From an uncultured Oscillospiraceae bacterium (lineage in GTDB: Bacteria; Bacillota; Clostridia; Oscillospirales; Oscillospiraceae), in the NCBI GenBank assembly GCA_934646005.1, contig CAKUED010000011.1:1-64000 (forward strand): a stretch of 64,000 nt of DNA, read 5' to 3'. Below, in pieces: positions 49,523 to 58,155 of this stretch. Both the position numbers and the translations under genes were made by a program. Under the pieces are notes generated by a model that did not search any database, was not told the origin of the DNA, and was given only the letters and a program-made list of their open reading frames with translations. Position 1 is the stretch's first letter. Every line of letters begins with the position of its first letter.

Positions 49523-50548
49523 TCAGTAGATGTACATGGCATCGCCAAAAGAGAAAAACCGATAACGCTCCTGCACGGCGATCTTGTAGGCGTTCAGAAT
49601 CTTTTCACGTCCCGCGAAGGCGGAGACCAGCATGACGAGCGTGCTCTCGGGCAGGTGGAAATTCGTGATGAGCGCGTCCATCGCTTTGAAACGGTAGCCG
49701 GGGTAGATGAAAATATCCGTCCACGCCGAGCGCGCGGTGAAGTGTCCGTTCTCGTCCGCGAGCGATTCGATCGTGCGGCACGACGTTGTGCCCACACACA
49801 CGATGCGCCCGCCATTTTCGCGCGTGCGGTTAAGAAGGTCGGCGGTCTCCTGCGAGATCATGCAGAACTCCGAGTGCATATGATGCTCCGTGATCTCCTC
49901 CGCCTTGACGGGGCGGAACGTACCGAGCCCGACGTGCAGCGTGACATAGGCGAGCCTCACGCCCTTGTCCCGCAGCGTTTGCAGCAGCTCCGGCGTAAAA
50001 TGCAGTCCGGCGGTCGGCGCGGCGGCAGAGCCGTTCACGCGGGAATAGACCGTCTGATAGCGCTCCTGATCCTGCAATTCTTCCTTAATATACGGCGGCA
50101 GGGGCATTTTGCCGAGGCGCTCGAGCACTTCGAGGAAGATACCCGCATAGTGGAACTGCACGAGCTTGTTGCCGTCGTCGCGCTCGCCGACGACCGTAGC
50201 GGTCAGCTCGCCGTCGCCGAACGACAGCTCCGTGCCGGTGTGCGTTTTGCGCCCGGGCTTCGTCAGGCATTCCCAAACGCCGCCGCCTTCGTCTTTCAGC
50301 AGCAGCACCTCTACTGCGCCGCCGGTCGGCACGCGATGCCCGAGCAGGCGCGCGGGCAGCACGCGCGAGTCGTTGAGAACTAAACAGTCGCCCGGCTGGA
50401 GGAGCTCTGCGATGTCGTAAAAATGCCGGTGGGCGACCTCCCCTGTTTCACGGTCGAGGGTCAGCAGGCGCGACGCGTCGCGCCGCTCCAGCGGCGTCTG
50501 CGCGATGAGCTCCGGCGGCAGGTCATAGTAAAAATCGTGCGTTTTCAA
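49523..50548 (-). CDS. queA: S-adenosylmethionine:tRNA ribosyltransferase-isomerase
   Basis: A 341-residue enzyme that adds epoxycyclopentanediol from SAM to preQ1-tRNA. Family marks are [38 protein letters not shown] [36 protein letters not shown]-like [11 protein letters not shown], and [16 protein letters not shown]. It starts with TTG at 50548, nine bases after GAGGAG. It heads the leftward queA-tgt-yajC cluster. Confidence 0.95.
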   Translation of the reverse strand: MKTHDFYYDLPPELIAQTPLERRDASRLLTLDRETGEVAHRHFYDIAELLQPGDCLVLNDSRVLPARLLGHRVPTGGAVEVLLLKDEGGGVWECLTKPGRKTHTGTELSFGDGELTATVVGERDDGNKLVQFHYAGIFLEVLERLGKMPLPPYIKEELQDQERYQTVYSRVNGSAAAPTAGLHFTPELLQTLRDKGVRLAYVTLHVGLGTFRPVKAEEITEHHMHSEFCMISQETADLLNRTRENGGRIVCVGTTSCRTIESLADENGHFTARSAWTDIFIYPGYRFKAMDALITNFHLPESTLVMLVSAFAGREKILNAYKIAVQERYRFFSFGDAMYIY

Positions 50549-50593
50549 AAGAAAAATCTCCTCGCTTTCCCGCGAATCTGTGCAGATGGCACA

Positions 50594-50622
50594 TTGACAG
50601 GCGCGGATGAGTGTGATATGAT
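50594..50622 (+). promoter_or_regulatory. Promoter of asd-dapA
   Basis: A perfect TTGACA at 50594 and TATGAT at 50617 with a 17-base spacer. It gives a leader of about 130 bases before the asd ATG. Confidence 0.8.
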
Positions 50623-50635
50623 AGCGTCACGCTAG

Positions 50636-50680
50636 ATGGACATTTGTCCGCGAATCAAAAACACGCGCAGCGGTGTCCAT
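50636..50680 (+). promoter_or_regulatory. Leader with alternative pairings ahead of asd
   Basis: GGAC (50638-50641) can pair with nearby GTCC (50646-50649), or ATGGACA (50636-50642) can pair with TGTCCAT (50674-50680); the two are mutually exclusive. The leader is too short for a lysine riboswitch and has no clear terminator. Confidence 0.4.
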
Positions 50681-50761
50681 AGCAGGTTTTATTATAATAT
50701 ATTCTTAGTCTACAATCAACCGCAACTTTGCGGATGTCAAAACGAAACGGAGCGAGGAAGT

Positions 50762-51850
50762 ATGAAACAGTACAAAGTCGGGATCATCGGGGCAACGGGC
50801 ATGGTCGGTCAGCGGTTCGTGCTGCTGTGCGCAAAGCATCCGTGGTTCAAGCTCACCGTGCTCGCCGCGAGCGAACACAGCGCGGGCAAGACCTACCGCG
50901 ACGCCATCGGCAGCCGCTGGCACATGACGGACGCCATGCCGGATGAGGCAGCCGGCATGATCGTGATGGACGCGGAGAAGGACGCGGAGAAGATCGCCGA
51001 GGCGGTCGATTTTGTGTTCTGCGCGGTCAACATGAAAAAAGACGAAATTAAGGCGCTCGAAGAGCGCTACGCCAGGCTGGAATGCCCGGTCGTATCCAAC
51101 AACTCCGCGCACCGCTGGACGCCCGACGTGCCGATGGTCGTGCCGGAGATCAACGCCGACCACATCAGCATCATCGACGCCCAGCGCAGGCGCCTCGGCA
51201 CAAAGCGCGGCTTCATCGCCGTCAAGTCCAATTGCAGCCTGCAAAGCTATGTTCCGGCGCTCCATCCGCTGCTGAAATTCGGCATCGACCGCGCGCTGGT
51301 GTGCACCTATCAGGCGATCTCCGGCGCGGGCAAGACATTTGAGACCTGGCCCGAGATGATCGACAATGTCATCCCCTACATCGGCGGCGAGGAAGAAAAA
51401 TCCGAGCAGGAGCCGCTGAAGCTCTGGGGTCACATCGACGGCGACCAGATCGTCTGCGCCGACGGTCCGTCCATCACCGCGCAGTGCCTGCGCGTGCCGT
51501 GCTCCGACGGGCACATGGCGGCGTGCTTTGTGAAATTCGCGGGCGAAAAGCCGTCCATTGACGAGATCAAGTCCATTTGGGCGAATTTCAGCGGTCGTGC
51601 GCAGGAGCTGAAGCTCCCCTCCGCGCCGGAGCATTTCCTGCACTACTTTGAGGAAGCCGACCGTCCGCAGACGAAGCTCGACCGTATGCTCGAGGGCGGC
51701 ATGGCGGTGTCCATCGGTCGCCTGCGCGAAGATACGCAGTATGACTACAAGTTCGTGTGCCTGTCTCACAATACCCTGCGCGGCGCGGCCGGCGGTGCGG
51801 TGCTGCTGGCGGAGCTGCTGTGCGCAGAAGGATATATCACAACAAAATAA
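50762..51850 (+). CDS. asd: Aspartate-semialdehyde dehydrogenase, archaeal/fungal type
   Basis: A 362-residue NADP-dependent enzyme reducing aspartyl phosphate to the semialdehyde, at the branch to lysine, diaminopimelate, threonine and methionine. The nucleotide loop VGIIGATGMVGQRF opens the protein; the catalytic cysteine is in KSNCSLQSYVPAL and the catalytic histidine region in VPCSDGHMAACFVKF. The length and the Ser/Leu around the Cys mark the archaeal-type subgroup common in Clostridia rather than the enterobacterial one. AGCGAGGAAG precedes ATG 50762. dapA follows after 19 bases. Confidence 0.94.
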   Translation: MKQYKVGIIGATGMVGQRFVLLCAKHPWFKLTVLAASEHSAGKTYRDAIGSRWHMTDAMPDEAAGMIVMDAEKDAEKIAEAVDFVFCAVNMKKDEIKALEERYARLECPVVSNNSAHRWTPDVPMVVPEINADHISIIDAQRRRLGTKRGFIAVKSNCSLQSYVPALHPLLKFGIDRALVCTYQAISGAGKTFETWPEMIDNVIPYIGGEEEKSEQEPLKLWGHIDGDQIVCADGPSITAQCLRVPCSDGHMAACFVKFAGEKPSIDEIKSIWANFSGRAQELKLPSAPEHFLHYFEEADRPQTKLDRMLEGGMAVSIGRLREDTQYDYKFVCLSHNTLRGAAGGAVLLAELLCAEGYITTK

Positions 51851-51869
51851 AGCGTAAAGGGGTCTTAGG

Positions 51870-52742
51870 ATGAAGCAGCCTGTTTTTGAAGGCGTTGCGA
51901 CCGCGCTGGTCACGCCCTTCCAAAGCAGTACCGTCGATTATCCAAAACTCAAACAGTTGCTGGACTTCCAGCTCGCCAGCGGTGTGGACGCCATCGTCGT
52001 CTGCGGCACGACCGGCGAAGCCGCCACCATGACGCCGCAGGAGCAGCTCGGCGTGATTGCGCACTGCATCCGCTATGTGGCGGGGCGCTGCAAGGTCATC
52101 GCGGGCACGGGCAGTAATTCCACCGCCCACTGTCTGGAAACGAGCCGCGTCGCCGCGTCAATCGGCGCGGACGCACTGCTGCTGGTCACGCCGTACTACA
52201 ACAAGTGTACGCAGGCAGGGCTCATCGCGCACTATCTGAGCGTTGCCGACGCGGTGAACATCCCGGTCATCCTCTACAACGTCCCCAGCCGCACGGGCGT
52301 GGACATCAGCGTGGACACCTACCGCGTGCTCGCCGAGCACCCGAACATCGGCGGCGTGAAGGAAGCGTCGGCAAGCGTGTGCAAAACGGCGCGCATTCTG
52401 GACGCGTGCGGCGACCAGCTCCCCGTCTGGTCGGGAAACGACGACGAGGCTGTGCCGATGATGTCCGTGGGCGCGAAGGGGCTGATCTCCGTCCTGTCGA
52501 ACATCCGCCCGAAGCAGACGCTGGAGATGATCCGTGCCTGTCAGCACGGCGATTTTGAAAAAGCCGGGCGGATGCAGGTGGCGCTGATGCCGCTCATCGA
52601 CGCGCTGTTCTGCGAGGTCAATCCCATTCCCGTGAAGCAGGCGCTGAATCTGGCGGGCTTTGACGTAGGTCTCCCCCGCCTGCCGCTCACGCCGCTCTCC
52701 GAGGCGAACATCCAGAGGCTCAAGACGCTGCTTGCGTCGTAA
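51870..52742 (+). CDS. dapA: 4-hydroxy-tetrahydrodipicolinate synthase
   Basis: A 290-residue TIM-barrel aldolase that condenses aspartate semialdehyde with pyruvate on the diaminopimelate/lysine path. VVCGTTGEAATMTP holds the conserved Thr pair, LYNVPSRTGVD the catalytic Tyr and Arg, and GGVKEAS the Schiff-base Lys at about position 161. It is placed directly after asd, so substrate and enzyme are made together; dapB is not in the window. The gene ends at a strong bidirectional terminator. Confidence 0.95.
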   Translation: MKQPVFEGVATALVTPFQSSTVDYPKLKQLLDFQLASGVDAIVVCGTTGEAATMTPQEQLGVIAHCIRYVAGRCKVIAGTGSNSTAHCLETSRVAASIGADALLLVTPYYNKCTQAGLIAHYLSVADAVNIPVILYNVPSRTGVDISVDTYRVLAEHPNIGGVKEASASVCKTARILDACGDQLPVWSGNDDEAVPMMSVGAKGLISVLSNIRPKQTLEMIRACQHGDFEKAGRMQVALMPLIDALFCEVNPIPVKQALNLAGFDVGLPRLPLTPLSEANIQRLKTLLAS

Positions 52743-52750
52743 GTACATAG

Positions 52751-52786
52751 AAAAAGAGCATTGCCCGCTCGGGCAATGCTCTTTTT
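52751..52786. terminator. Bidirectional terminator after dapA
   Basis: A perfect 17-bp stem AAAAAGAGCATTGCCCG/CGGGCAATGCTCTTTTT with a CT loop; A-run and T-run at the two ends serve dapA and the leftward surface-protein gene. Confidence 0.93.
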
Positions 52787-52793
52787 ATGTGTG

Positions 52794-55700
52794 TTACGAA
52801 TTGTTCACATGCACGAGCGCTGCGTTTCGCATGGGAACGTAGCGCGTGCCGTCAAGAACGTAGACCTTGTAGGTGTCGCCCGGCTGGGGGTTGGCAAACG
52901 ACGCCTCGATCGTCCACGTCTTGCCGGACAGGACCGCCGTCTGATATTTGAGACCCGCGAACTTTCCGGCGGCGTTAAAGCGGACGATCAGCACCGACGC
53001 TTCCTTTTCGGACTTCGGACCGGCGGCGATGTCTGCCGTGACCGTCGTTTCCGCCTCACTCTCCGTGACCTTCGTGCCGACGTCCACGGCAGTGCCCCCG
53101 ATCAGGCGCACGTAGCGGTTGCCTTTGTTCCGGAATGCGTCCGCGATTTTATCCGTGCTCACTGCCACTGCGTCCGCGCCATTCGTATCCGCGCCCGCGT
53201 AGACGGTGCAGTTATCGGCGATGATCGTGCCGCCGTCGGTGTCCTCCATTTTAATGGGAGCGATCGATGCCGCCTTTGCGCCGATCCGCACGATCACCGT
53301 GCTGTTGTTGATCTCAAGATTGTCCACAAGCACCGTATGAACCAGCGTCGGTTTTCCATCATCACCCCTTGCAAGGCTATCTCCTGTTTCTTGTTCTTGA
53401 ATGCCATAACCGAGTTCAGAATAAACCTCCAGCTTGGCATCGCTTATAGCGAGCTTTCCGGGGATTTTGGTGATACCGTAGTTTTTCAGGTTCATATCCG
53501 TCACTTTCAGTGCGGGGTATTGGTCCGTCTCTATTTTTACTCTATCCTTTTCTTTCCCATATATATATTGAAAGCCCGTACCAACGTTTTCTGCTTTCAC
53601 GCTGCCGCCTTCGATGGAAAGATAGCCGGTGACAAAAGCCTCATGGCGGCTGCCCTTTGCAACTACGTTCGCGTTGTCCTTGATCGTCGTTACATACGTA
53701 ACATCAATGGCAGCGCATTTTGAATTTCCATCTTCGCCGTCATCGACGTAAGCATAGATCGAGCTGTTGCCCGATACGTTCAAATCGCCAGCATTCAGCG
53801 CCCCCAGCTCAGTCGCTGTCATGTCGCTAAAACTAGCTTTGACATTGTTATTATTGATACAGGAGGTGACAATGCTGCAATTTCCACCAACATCCATCTG
53901 CCAGGGCGCGTGGATCGTAGCCTTGTTCGGATAATCCGCGTGCGCATACAGTGCGCCGTCGCCCGTGAACATGACCGCTTCGCACGAGATCGCCATTTTG
54001 CCGGCAACAGTCGTGCTCAACGTGTTTTCACCGACCAGATTGATGGTGAAGCCCTCATAATCACCTTTCAAGTAAATGATCGCGCTCTGACCGCCTGTCT
54101 CCGTCAATGTCACGTTATCCAATGTCAAAATGTTGGTCGCCGGGTCATAGGAGATCTTGCCCTCATAGGAAACTCCGCTGTCCTTCAGCACGTCCGCTGC
54201 GTTCAGTTTGGTGAGCTGGACACCGGCGATATAAACCGCTGGAACGTTAGGACCGGCGCTTATCTTGCCTGTTTTTTCGCTTACCAAGCTGCCCGCGAAA
54301 CCATCGCAGGTCACAACACAGTAAATCTGGTAATCGACATCAGCCGAGTGCAAGGTGTAGTTTGGATAGACTGCACCATTGATCGTAGTCTCCGTGCCGT
54401 AGCGATAGCGATACCACTGATAAACAGGCTCGTCGCCGCTGCCCAAATTACCGTTCTTGATCGTCGCAGTCAGTTTGTAATCCTTCTCCAGCGTGCCGGA
54501 AATGACGAGTTCGCCCTTCAGGACCGGCTCGCCGTTGGGGTCAAACGTTGCGCCGCCCTTGACCCAGTAGGCGTCTTTCATTTCCACGCGATTTCCTTCG
54601 CTGTCTGTGCAGGTGTAGCCGAGCGCCCACTTGATAGCGTTGTAGGAAACGCGGTCGTTGCCATTGCGGGCGTTCGTTTCGACGTACACATAGCCGCCGT
54701 TCATATGCACCTCGCCATAGCCGGTCGCACCGGCTGTGAACAGATGCCCGTTGTAGCCGCCGACGGTCTGCACATGGTACTGCGTGCTGCTCGCCGCATT
54801 CTCGCCCGTGACGCCGTTCAGCGTAATGTTGTCGCCCGAGGAAATGCCCGTCACGTTGGGGTAGCCGTTCGCCTGCTGGGCAAGCAGGCTCGGGTTGATG
54901 GTCACAGGACCTGTGATGCCGCGCACGGTGATGTTCGTATCCACCGCGCCGATGGTCACAGCGCCGTCTTCCAGCACGGCGCTGGAGGGGTCGCGCACCT
55001 CCTTGGCGCGGATGCCGATCGCGGTCGCCGCGCCGAGGACGTTGATGTTGAGCTGCGGCGTGGTCTCGCAATTTTCTGCCGCGTCAATGGTCAGATCGCC
55101 GTAGCTCATAATGCCGTAGCACCTGCCGGTGAGCGGCGTGCTGGTCTCCAGATCACGGACCAGATCGCGGTCACGCGCGTAGTTTTTCATATTGATGTTG
55201 ACCACCGCACCATCTTCCAGCACGATGTGCAGCTCCGCGTTGGAGTAAATGCCGACCGCTTCGCCGTAACCGATCGTCTGGCAGCCGTGCGTGATCGTGA
55301 CCGTGCCGCCGAGCGTCAGCGTGCGCGTTGCGGAATCGTAGCTCATCCAGCCCGCGTCATCGCCGACGTGCTTGTATGCGAGGTCCTTGCTCTTGTCGAT
55401 GGCAATGCCGTCCACGCTCAAGCCGGTGTAGACCGAAACGTCGTTATCCGTCGTGACCGCGTCAACGGGCGTGGAGATGGCGATGGCTTTCGCCGGACCG
55501 GCGGCATACTCCGTCGTGGCAGCGGTACGCGCATAGACCGTATAGGCTTTGCGCGGCGTCAGACCCGTGAACAGCGTCTCCTTCTGCCAGCCGATGGACG
55601 GCAGATTGGCATTAAACGAGCCGAGCGCATACTCGACCTCCTGACCACCGGGGTTGCTGCCTTGGATGCTCGCCGCCGTGACCGTGATGGTATAGGGCGT

Positions 55701-56684
55701 TTTGGAGAGCTCTGCAAAGCTGCTTGCGTCGATGCTCGCGCCCGTTTTTAGATCGTGCTCCACATTCACATAGGTATACAGACCGTTGTCGATGGCGTCA
55801 TACGCAGTATAGCCCGCGCCGGTGCGGTCTTCGCTGCCCATCAGCGCCGAATTGCCCACGGGCGAATACAGCGGCGGCAGACTCAGTGCCACGGCAAGCT
55901 CCGCCTCGCCGCAGTAGGCGGTGAAATTGCCTTCAAATTCCGCGCCCTTTACGCTATAGTTCCACTCCGAGAGCAGCATTTTGCCGTACACGCCAAAGCT
56001 CGACGCGCCGCCGAAGTCCGTGCCCGCGATGAGCGTGCCCGTGCGCGGGGCGATCTCAGGATGGTTATCCTCCATCGAGCCCTGATTATAAATACCGGCG
56101 CTGGTCTTATTATAGCCGCATTCGCCGCCCAGGAGCGTGACCGTGCCCTTGCCGCTCATTGTGACCGCGCCATAAGAAAGCAAACCGAAGCTGTGACCGA
56201 CAGATTCGCCGCTCTTCACTTCCAGATCGCCGTCGCCGCAGAACGTAATGTCCTGATACTCATTCCCGACCGCAATACCGGCGCAGTCCGCGTTGAACTC
56301 GCCCCAGCCGGTGAGATCGACGGTATTTTCGCCGATCAGGATGAGGTTGATCGTGCCGTCCGTATGGATGCCAGCCCAGATGCCCGCCTGATTTAAACGC
56401 CCGACCACGCCGTAGCGCGACCAGCTAAAGCCTTTGATGTCGGCGTTGTTCAGCGTCAGGTCTTTCGTGCCTGCCGTGTAGGCGACGTTATAGTCGCTTG
56501 CCGACGCGCCGTCCGTTGTCAGCTTACCGTCTGCCGTGGTCTTCCAGTAGCCGCCGCCGATGATGCTCGTGCCGCCGACTTCCAGCACCGTGGGCGTTTC
56601 GAACATCCCCGCCGACGCCATTGTCGGCAGCAGCGCCAGCACCAGGCAGCACGCCAGCAGCAGGCTGACCATCCGTTTTTTCAT
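52794..56684 (-). CDS. Large secreted repeat protein (putative surface adhesin or glycan-binding)
   Basis: A 1296-residue exported protein with a signal peptide at 1-25 (ending ASA). Three related modules begin near residues 33, 427 and 815, each with a [L/V]-x-V-x-G motif, a Y-D-x-A-T-x-x-L-T-L-type strand (YDSATRTLTLGG, YDPATNILTLDN) and a loop of INLVGENT type; the last matches ILIGENTVDLTG near residue 115. Between them are a fibronectin-like segment (about 325-405) and an Ig-like segment (about 730-815). The many short Gly/Ala/Asp-rich strands suggest beta-helix folding. No SLH domain, LPXTG signal or hydrophobic tail is seen, so the anchor is unknown. GGAAGGAG precedes the ATG. The C-terminal third shows lower GC than the rest. 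Confidence 0.72.
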   Translation of the reverse strand: MKKRMVSLLLACCLVLALLPTMASAGMFETPTVLEVGGTSIIGGGYWKTTADGKLTTDGASASDYNVAYTAGTKDLTLNNADIKGFSWSRYGVVGRLNQAGIWAGIHTDGTINLILIGENTVDLTGWGEFNADCAGIAVGNEYQDITFCGDGDLEVKSGESVGHSFGLLSYGAVTMSGKGTVTLLGGECGYNKTSAGIYNQGSMEDNHPEIAPRTGTLIAGTDFGGASSFGVYGKMLLSEWNYSVKGAEFEGNFTAYCGEAELAVALSLPPLYSPVGNSALMGSEDRTGAGYTAYDAIDNGLYTYVNVEHDLKTGASIDASSFAELSKTPYTITVTAASIQGSNPGGQEVEYALGSFNANLPSIGWQKETLFTGLTPRKAYTVYARTAATTEYAAGPAKAIAISTPVDAVTTDNDVSVYTGLSVDGIAIDKSKDLAYKHVGDDAGWMSYDSATRTLTLGGTVTITHGCQTIGYGEAVGIYSNAELHIVLEDGAVVNINMKNYARDRDLVRDLETSTPLTGRCYGIMSYGDLTIDAAENCETTPQLNINVLGAATAIGIRAKEVRDPSSAVLEDGAVTIGAVDTNITVRGITGPVTINPSLLAQQANGYPNVTGISSGDNITLNGVTGENAASSTQYHVQTVGGYNGHLFTAGATGYGEVHMNGGYVYVETNARNGNDRVSYNAIKWALGYTCTDSEGNRVEMKDAYWVKGGATFDPNGEPVLKGELVISGTLEKDYKLTATIKNGNLGSGDEPVYQWYRYRYGTETTINGAVYPNYTLHSADVDYQIYCVVTCDGFAGSLVSEKTGKISAGPNVPAVYIAGVQLTKLNAADVLKDSGVSYEGKISYDPATNILTLDNVTLTETGGQSAIIYLKGDYEGFTINLVGENTLSTTVAGKMAISCEAVMFTGDGALYAHADYPNKATIHAPWQMDVGGNCSIVTSCINNNNVKASFSDMTATELGALNAGDLNVSGNSSIYAYVDDGEDGNSKCAAIDVTYVTTIKDNANVVAKGSRHEAFVTGYLSIEGGSVKAENVGTGFQYIYGKEKDRVKIETDQYPALKVTDMNLKNYGITKIPGKLAISDAKLEVYSELGYGIQEQETGDSLARGDDGKPTLVHTVLVDNLEINNSTVIVRIGAKAASIAPIKMEDTDGGTIIADNCTVYAGADTNGADAVAVSTDKIADAFRNKGNRYVRLIGGTAVDVGTKVTESEAETTVTADIAAGPKSEKEASVLIVRFNAAGKFAGLKYQTAVLSGKTWTIEASFANPQPGDTYKVYVLDGTRYVPMRNAALVHVNNS

Positions 56685-56722
56685 GTGAGCTCTCTCCTTC
56701 CGATTCCACCCCAGAAGGTGAT

Positions 56723-56764
56723 CGTGTCTCTCTCAAAGAGAGAGACACGAGACCCATGGGTCTC
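56723..56764. repeat. Two abutting palindromes in the leader of the large secreted protein
   Basis: CGTGTCTCTCTC and GAGAGAGACACG (12 bp, spacer AAA) are followed at once by the perfect 16-base palindrome GAGACCCATGGGTCTC. They lie 39-80 bases upstream of the start. Confidence 0.65.
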
Positions 56765-56885
56765 GCCGCGGCGGGTCGCTGCCGCCGCGTCTGATATTGC
56801 GACTTTATAATAGCAGCTATTCTGCCGCCATGTGCAAAGGCGGCACGAAATGTATGGTTTTCGTGCCCGAAATGTCGCATGCACG

Positions 56886-56920
56886 CCATAAAAAGGAAAA
56901 GCCCCCGGCAAGCCGGGGGC
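56886..56920 (-). terminator. Terminator of the comM-thiI-cinA-CmpB cluster
   Basis: An 11-bp stem AAGCCCCCGGC/GCCGGGGGCTT just after the last leftward gene, followed on the minus strand by TTTTCCTTTTT. Confidence 0.88.
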
Positions 56921-56926
56921 TTAGGG

Positions 56927-57661
56927 TCATTTTTTCTCGTGGCGGCGCTCCTCCCACGACTCGCGCGCTTCCTTCAGAAGCTCGGGCAGCGGGCGCGCCG
57001 TGCGCAGCGGGAAGAGGAAGTTTTTTCGCTCGCGCAGCTCCTCCTGCCGCTTCTGCACCTGCGATTTCAGGCGCTCGACGCGGATGATGACGTCGTGCTC
57101 GTCGGCAAACTGCCGCAGCTTGGACACCAGATGCGCCGAATACACCACGTCGATCGTGAACACGCCGAAGAAAAAGCCAATGACGAATGAAAACGCCAGA
57201 TTTTCCGACAGCCAGCGCAGCGCGTTCAGAATGTACGGATGCACACAGAAATAATACACCGCGCTGATGACCGCCCAGAAGAACGAAAACAGCGGGCAGA
57301 TGAGCCCCTGAATATTTCCCCAGCGGCGGCTGTAGTCCCACAGGCGGACGTGCAGCACCTTGAGCGAGACGATACCCGCGATGTACTCGATGACCGTCAT
57401 GCTCAGCGCCATCGCGGCGAACAGCGCGATGCGCCCGCCCGCGGTGCGGACATTCCAGCGCTCGCCGAGCAGCGCCAGCAAAAACAGGATGCACAGCCCA
57501 AAGCCGTACAGAGGCACATACGGTCCGACGCAAAAGCCGGGGTTGATCCATTTATGCTCCGGGTTCGTGCCGGAGAAAAACTTGCGGAAGAACAGCTCCA
57601 GCACCCAGCCGAACGTCGAGCCGATAAAAAACAGATACGCAAGACAGAGAAAGAAATTCAT
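56927..57661 (-). CDS. CmpB-family (ABC_trans_CmpB) membrane protein
   Basis: A 244-residue protein with five to six membrane spans in the first 165 residues and a charged, probably coiled-coil tail (KLRQFADEHDVIIRVERLK through RERKNF). The GSTFGWVLELFFRKF, NPGFCVGPYVPLYGFG and VIEYIAGIVSLKVLHVRLWDYS segments are diagnostic of the putative ABC-transporter type IV family, which has no proven transport function. ATG 57661 is preferred because GAGGA would collide with an ATG two codons earlier. Its start region overlaps the end of the CinA-like gene. Confidence 0.8.
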   Translation of the reverse strand: MNFFLCLAYLFFIGSTFGWVLELFFRKFFSGTNPEHKWINPGFCVGPYVPLYGFGLCILFLLALLGERWNVRTAGGRIALFAAMALSMTVIEYIAGIVSLKVLHVRLWDYSRRWGNIQGLICPLFSFFWAVISAVYYFCVHPYILNALRWLSENLAFSFVIGFFFGVFTIDVVYSAHLVSKLRQFADEHDVIIRVERLKSQVQKRQEELRERKNFLFPLRTARPLPELLKEARESWEERRHEKK

Positions 57662-58155
57662 AAGCATTCCTCAGAATTTGACAAGGCTTCCAGCAGCAGC
57701 GCAAAGATCGCCTGCGCTGCCGCCTCGCGCACCGCCGCGCGGTCGCCCGTGAGGTGCAGCTCCTGCACCAAGCACCCGGCGGCGCGGTCCAGAGCGATAT
57801 ACACAAGCCCCACGGGTCGCCCCGTGCCGTCGCCGTCAGGTCCGGCGAGACCCGTCACGCTCACGGCGATGTCCGCGCCCAGCAGCCGCCGCGCGCCGCG
57901 CGCCATCTCCCCCGCCGTTTCGGCGGAAACGGCAGTGTACTGCGCGAGCGTATCGCGCGAAACGCCGAGCACGCGGTGCTTAATTTCATTCGTATAGCTG
58001 ATCACGCCGCCCACATAGACGCTCGACGCGCCGGGGACGTCCGTGATGAGCTTGCCGACCAGTCCGCCGGTGCACGACTCCGCTGTACAGAGCGTAAGAT
58101 GTTCGGCGTTCAGCCTTTGCAGCACCTCGGCTGCGGAAATTTTAGCGCTGCTCAT
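57658..58155 (-). CDS. pncC: CinA C-terminal-domain protein, nicotinamide-nucleotide amidase
   Basis: A 165-residue stand-alone CinA domain. The family motif TAESCTGGLVGKLITDVPGAS, VGGVISYTNEIK, the SAETAGEMARGA segment and VTGLAGPDGDGTGRPVGLVY are complete. Such proteins deamidate nicotinamide mononucleotide in NAD recycling. The N-terminal molybdopterin-binding-like domain of full CinA is absent, so it is the short PncC form. It overlaps thiI upstream and the CmpB-family gene downstream. Confidence 0.88.
   Translation of the reverse strand: MSSAKISAAEVLQRLNAEHLTLCTAESCTGGLVGKLITDVPGASSVYVGGVISYTNEIKHRVLGVSRDTLAQYTAVSAETAGEMARGARRLLGADIAVSVTGLAGPDGDGTGRPVGLVYIALDRAAGCLVQELHLTGDRAAVREAAAQAIFALLLEALSNSEECL

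Noticed and set aside
50623-50761. Lysine riboswitch ahead of asd
   Set aside because: The leader is about 130 bases, shorter than the lysine element, and lacks its conserved core and a terminator.
53910-55751. 613-codon open frame antisense to the large secreted protein
   Set aside because: Arg/Ala-rich shadow of the opposite strand without ribosome site.
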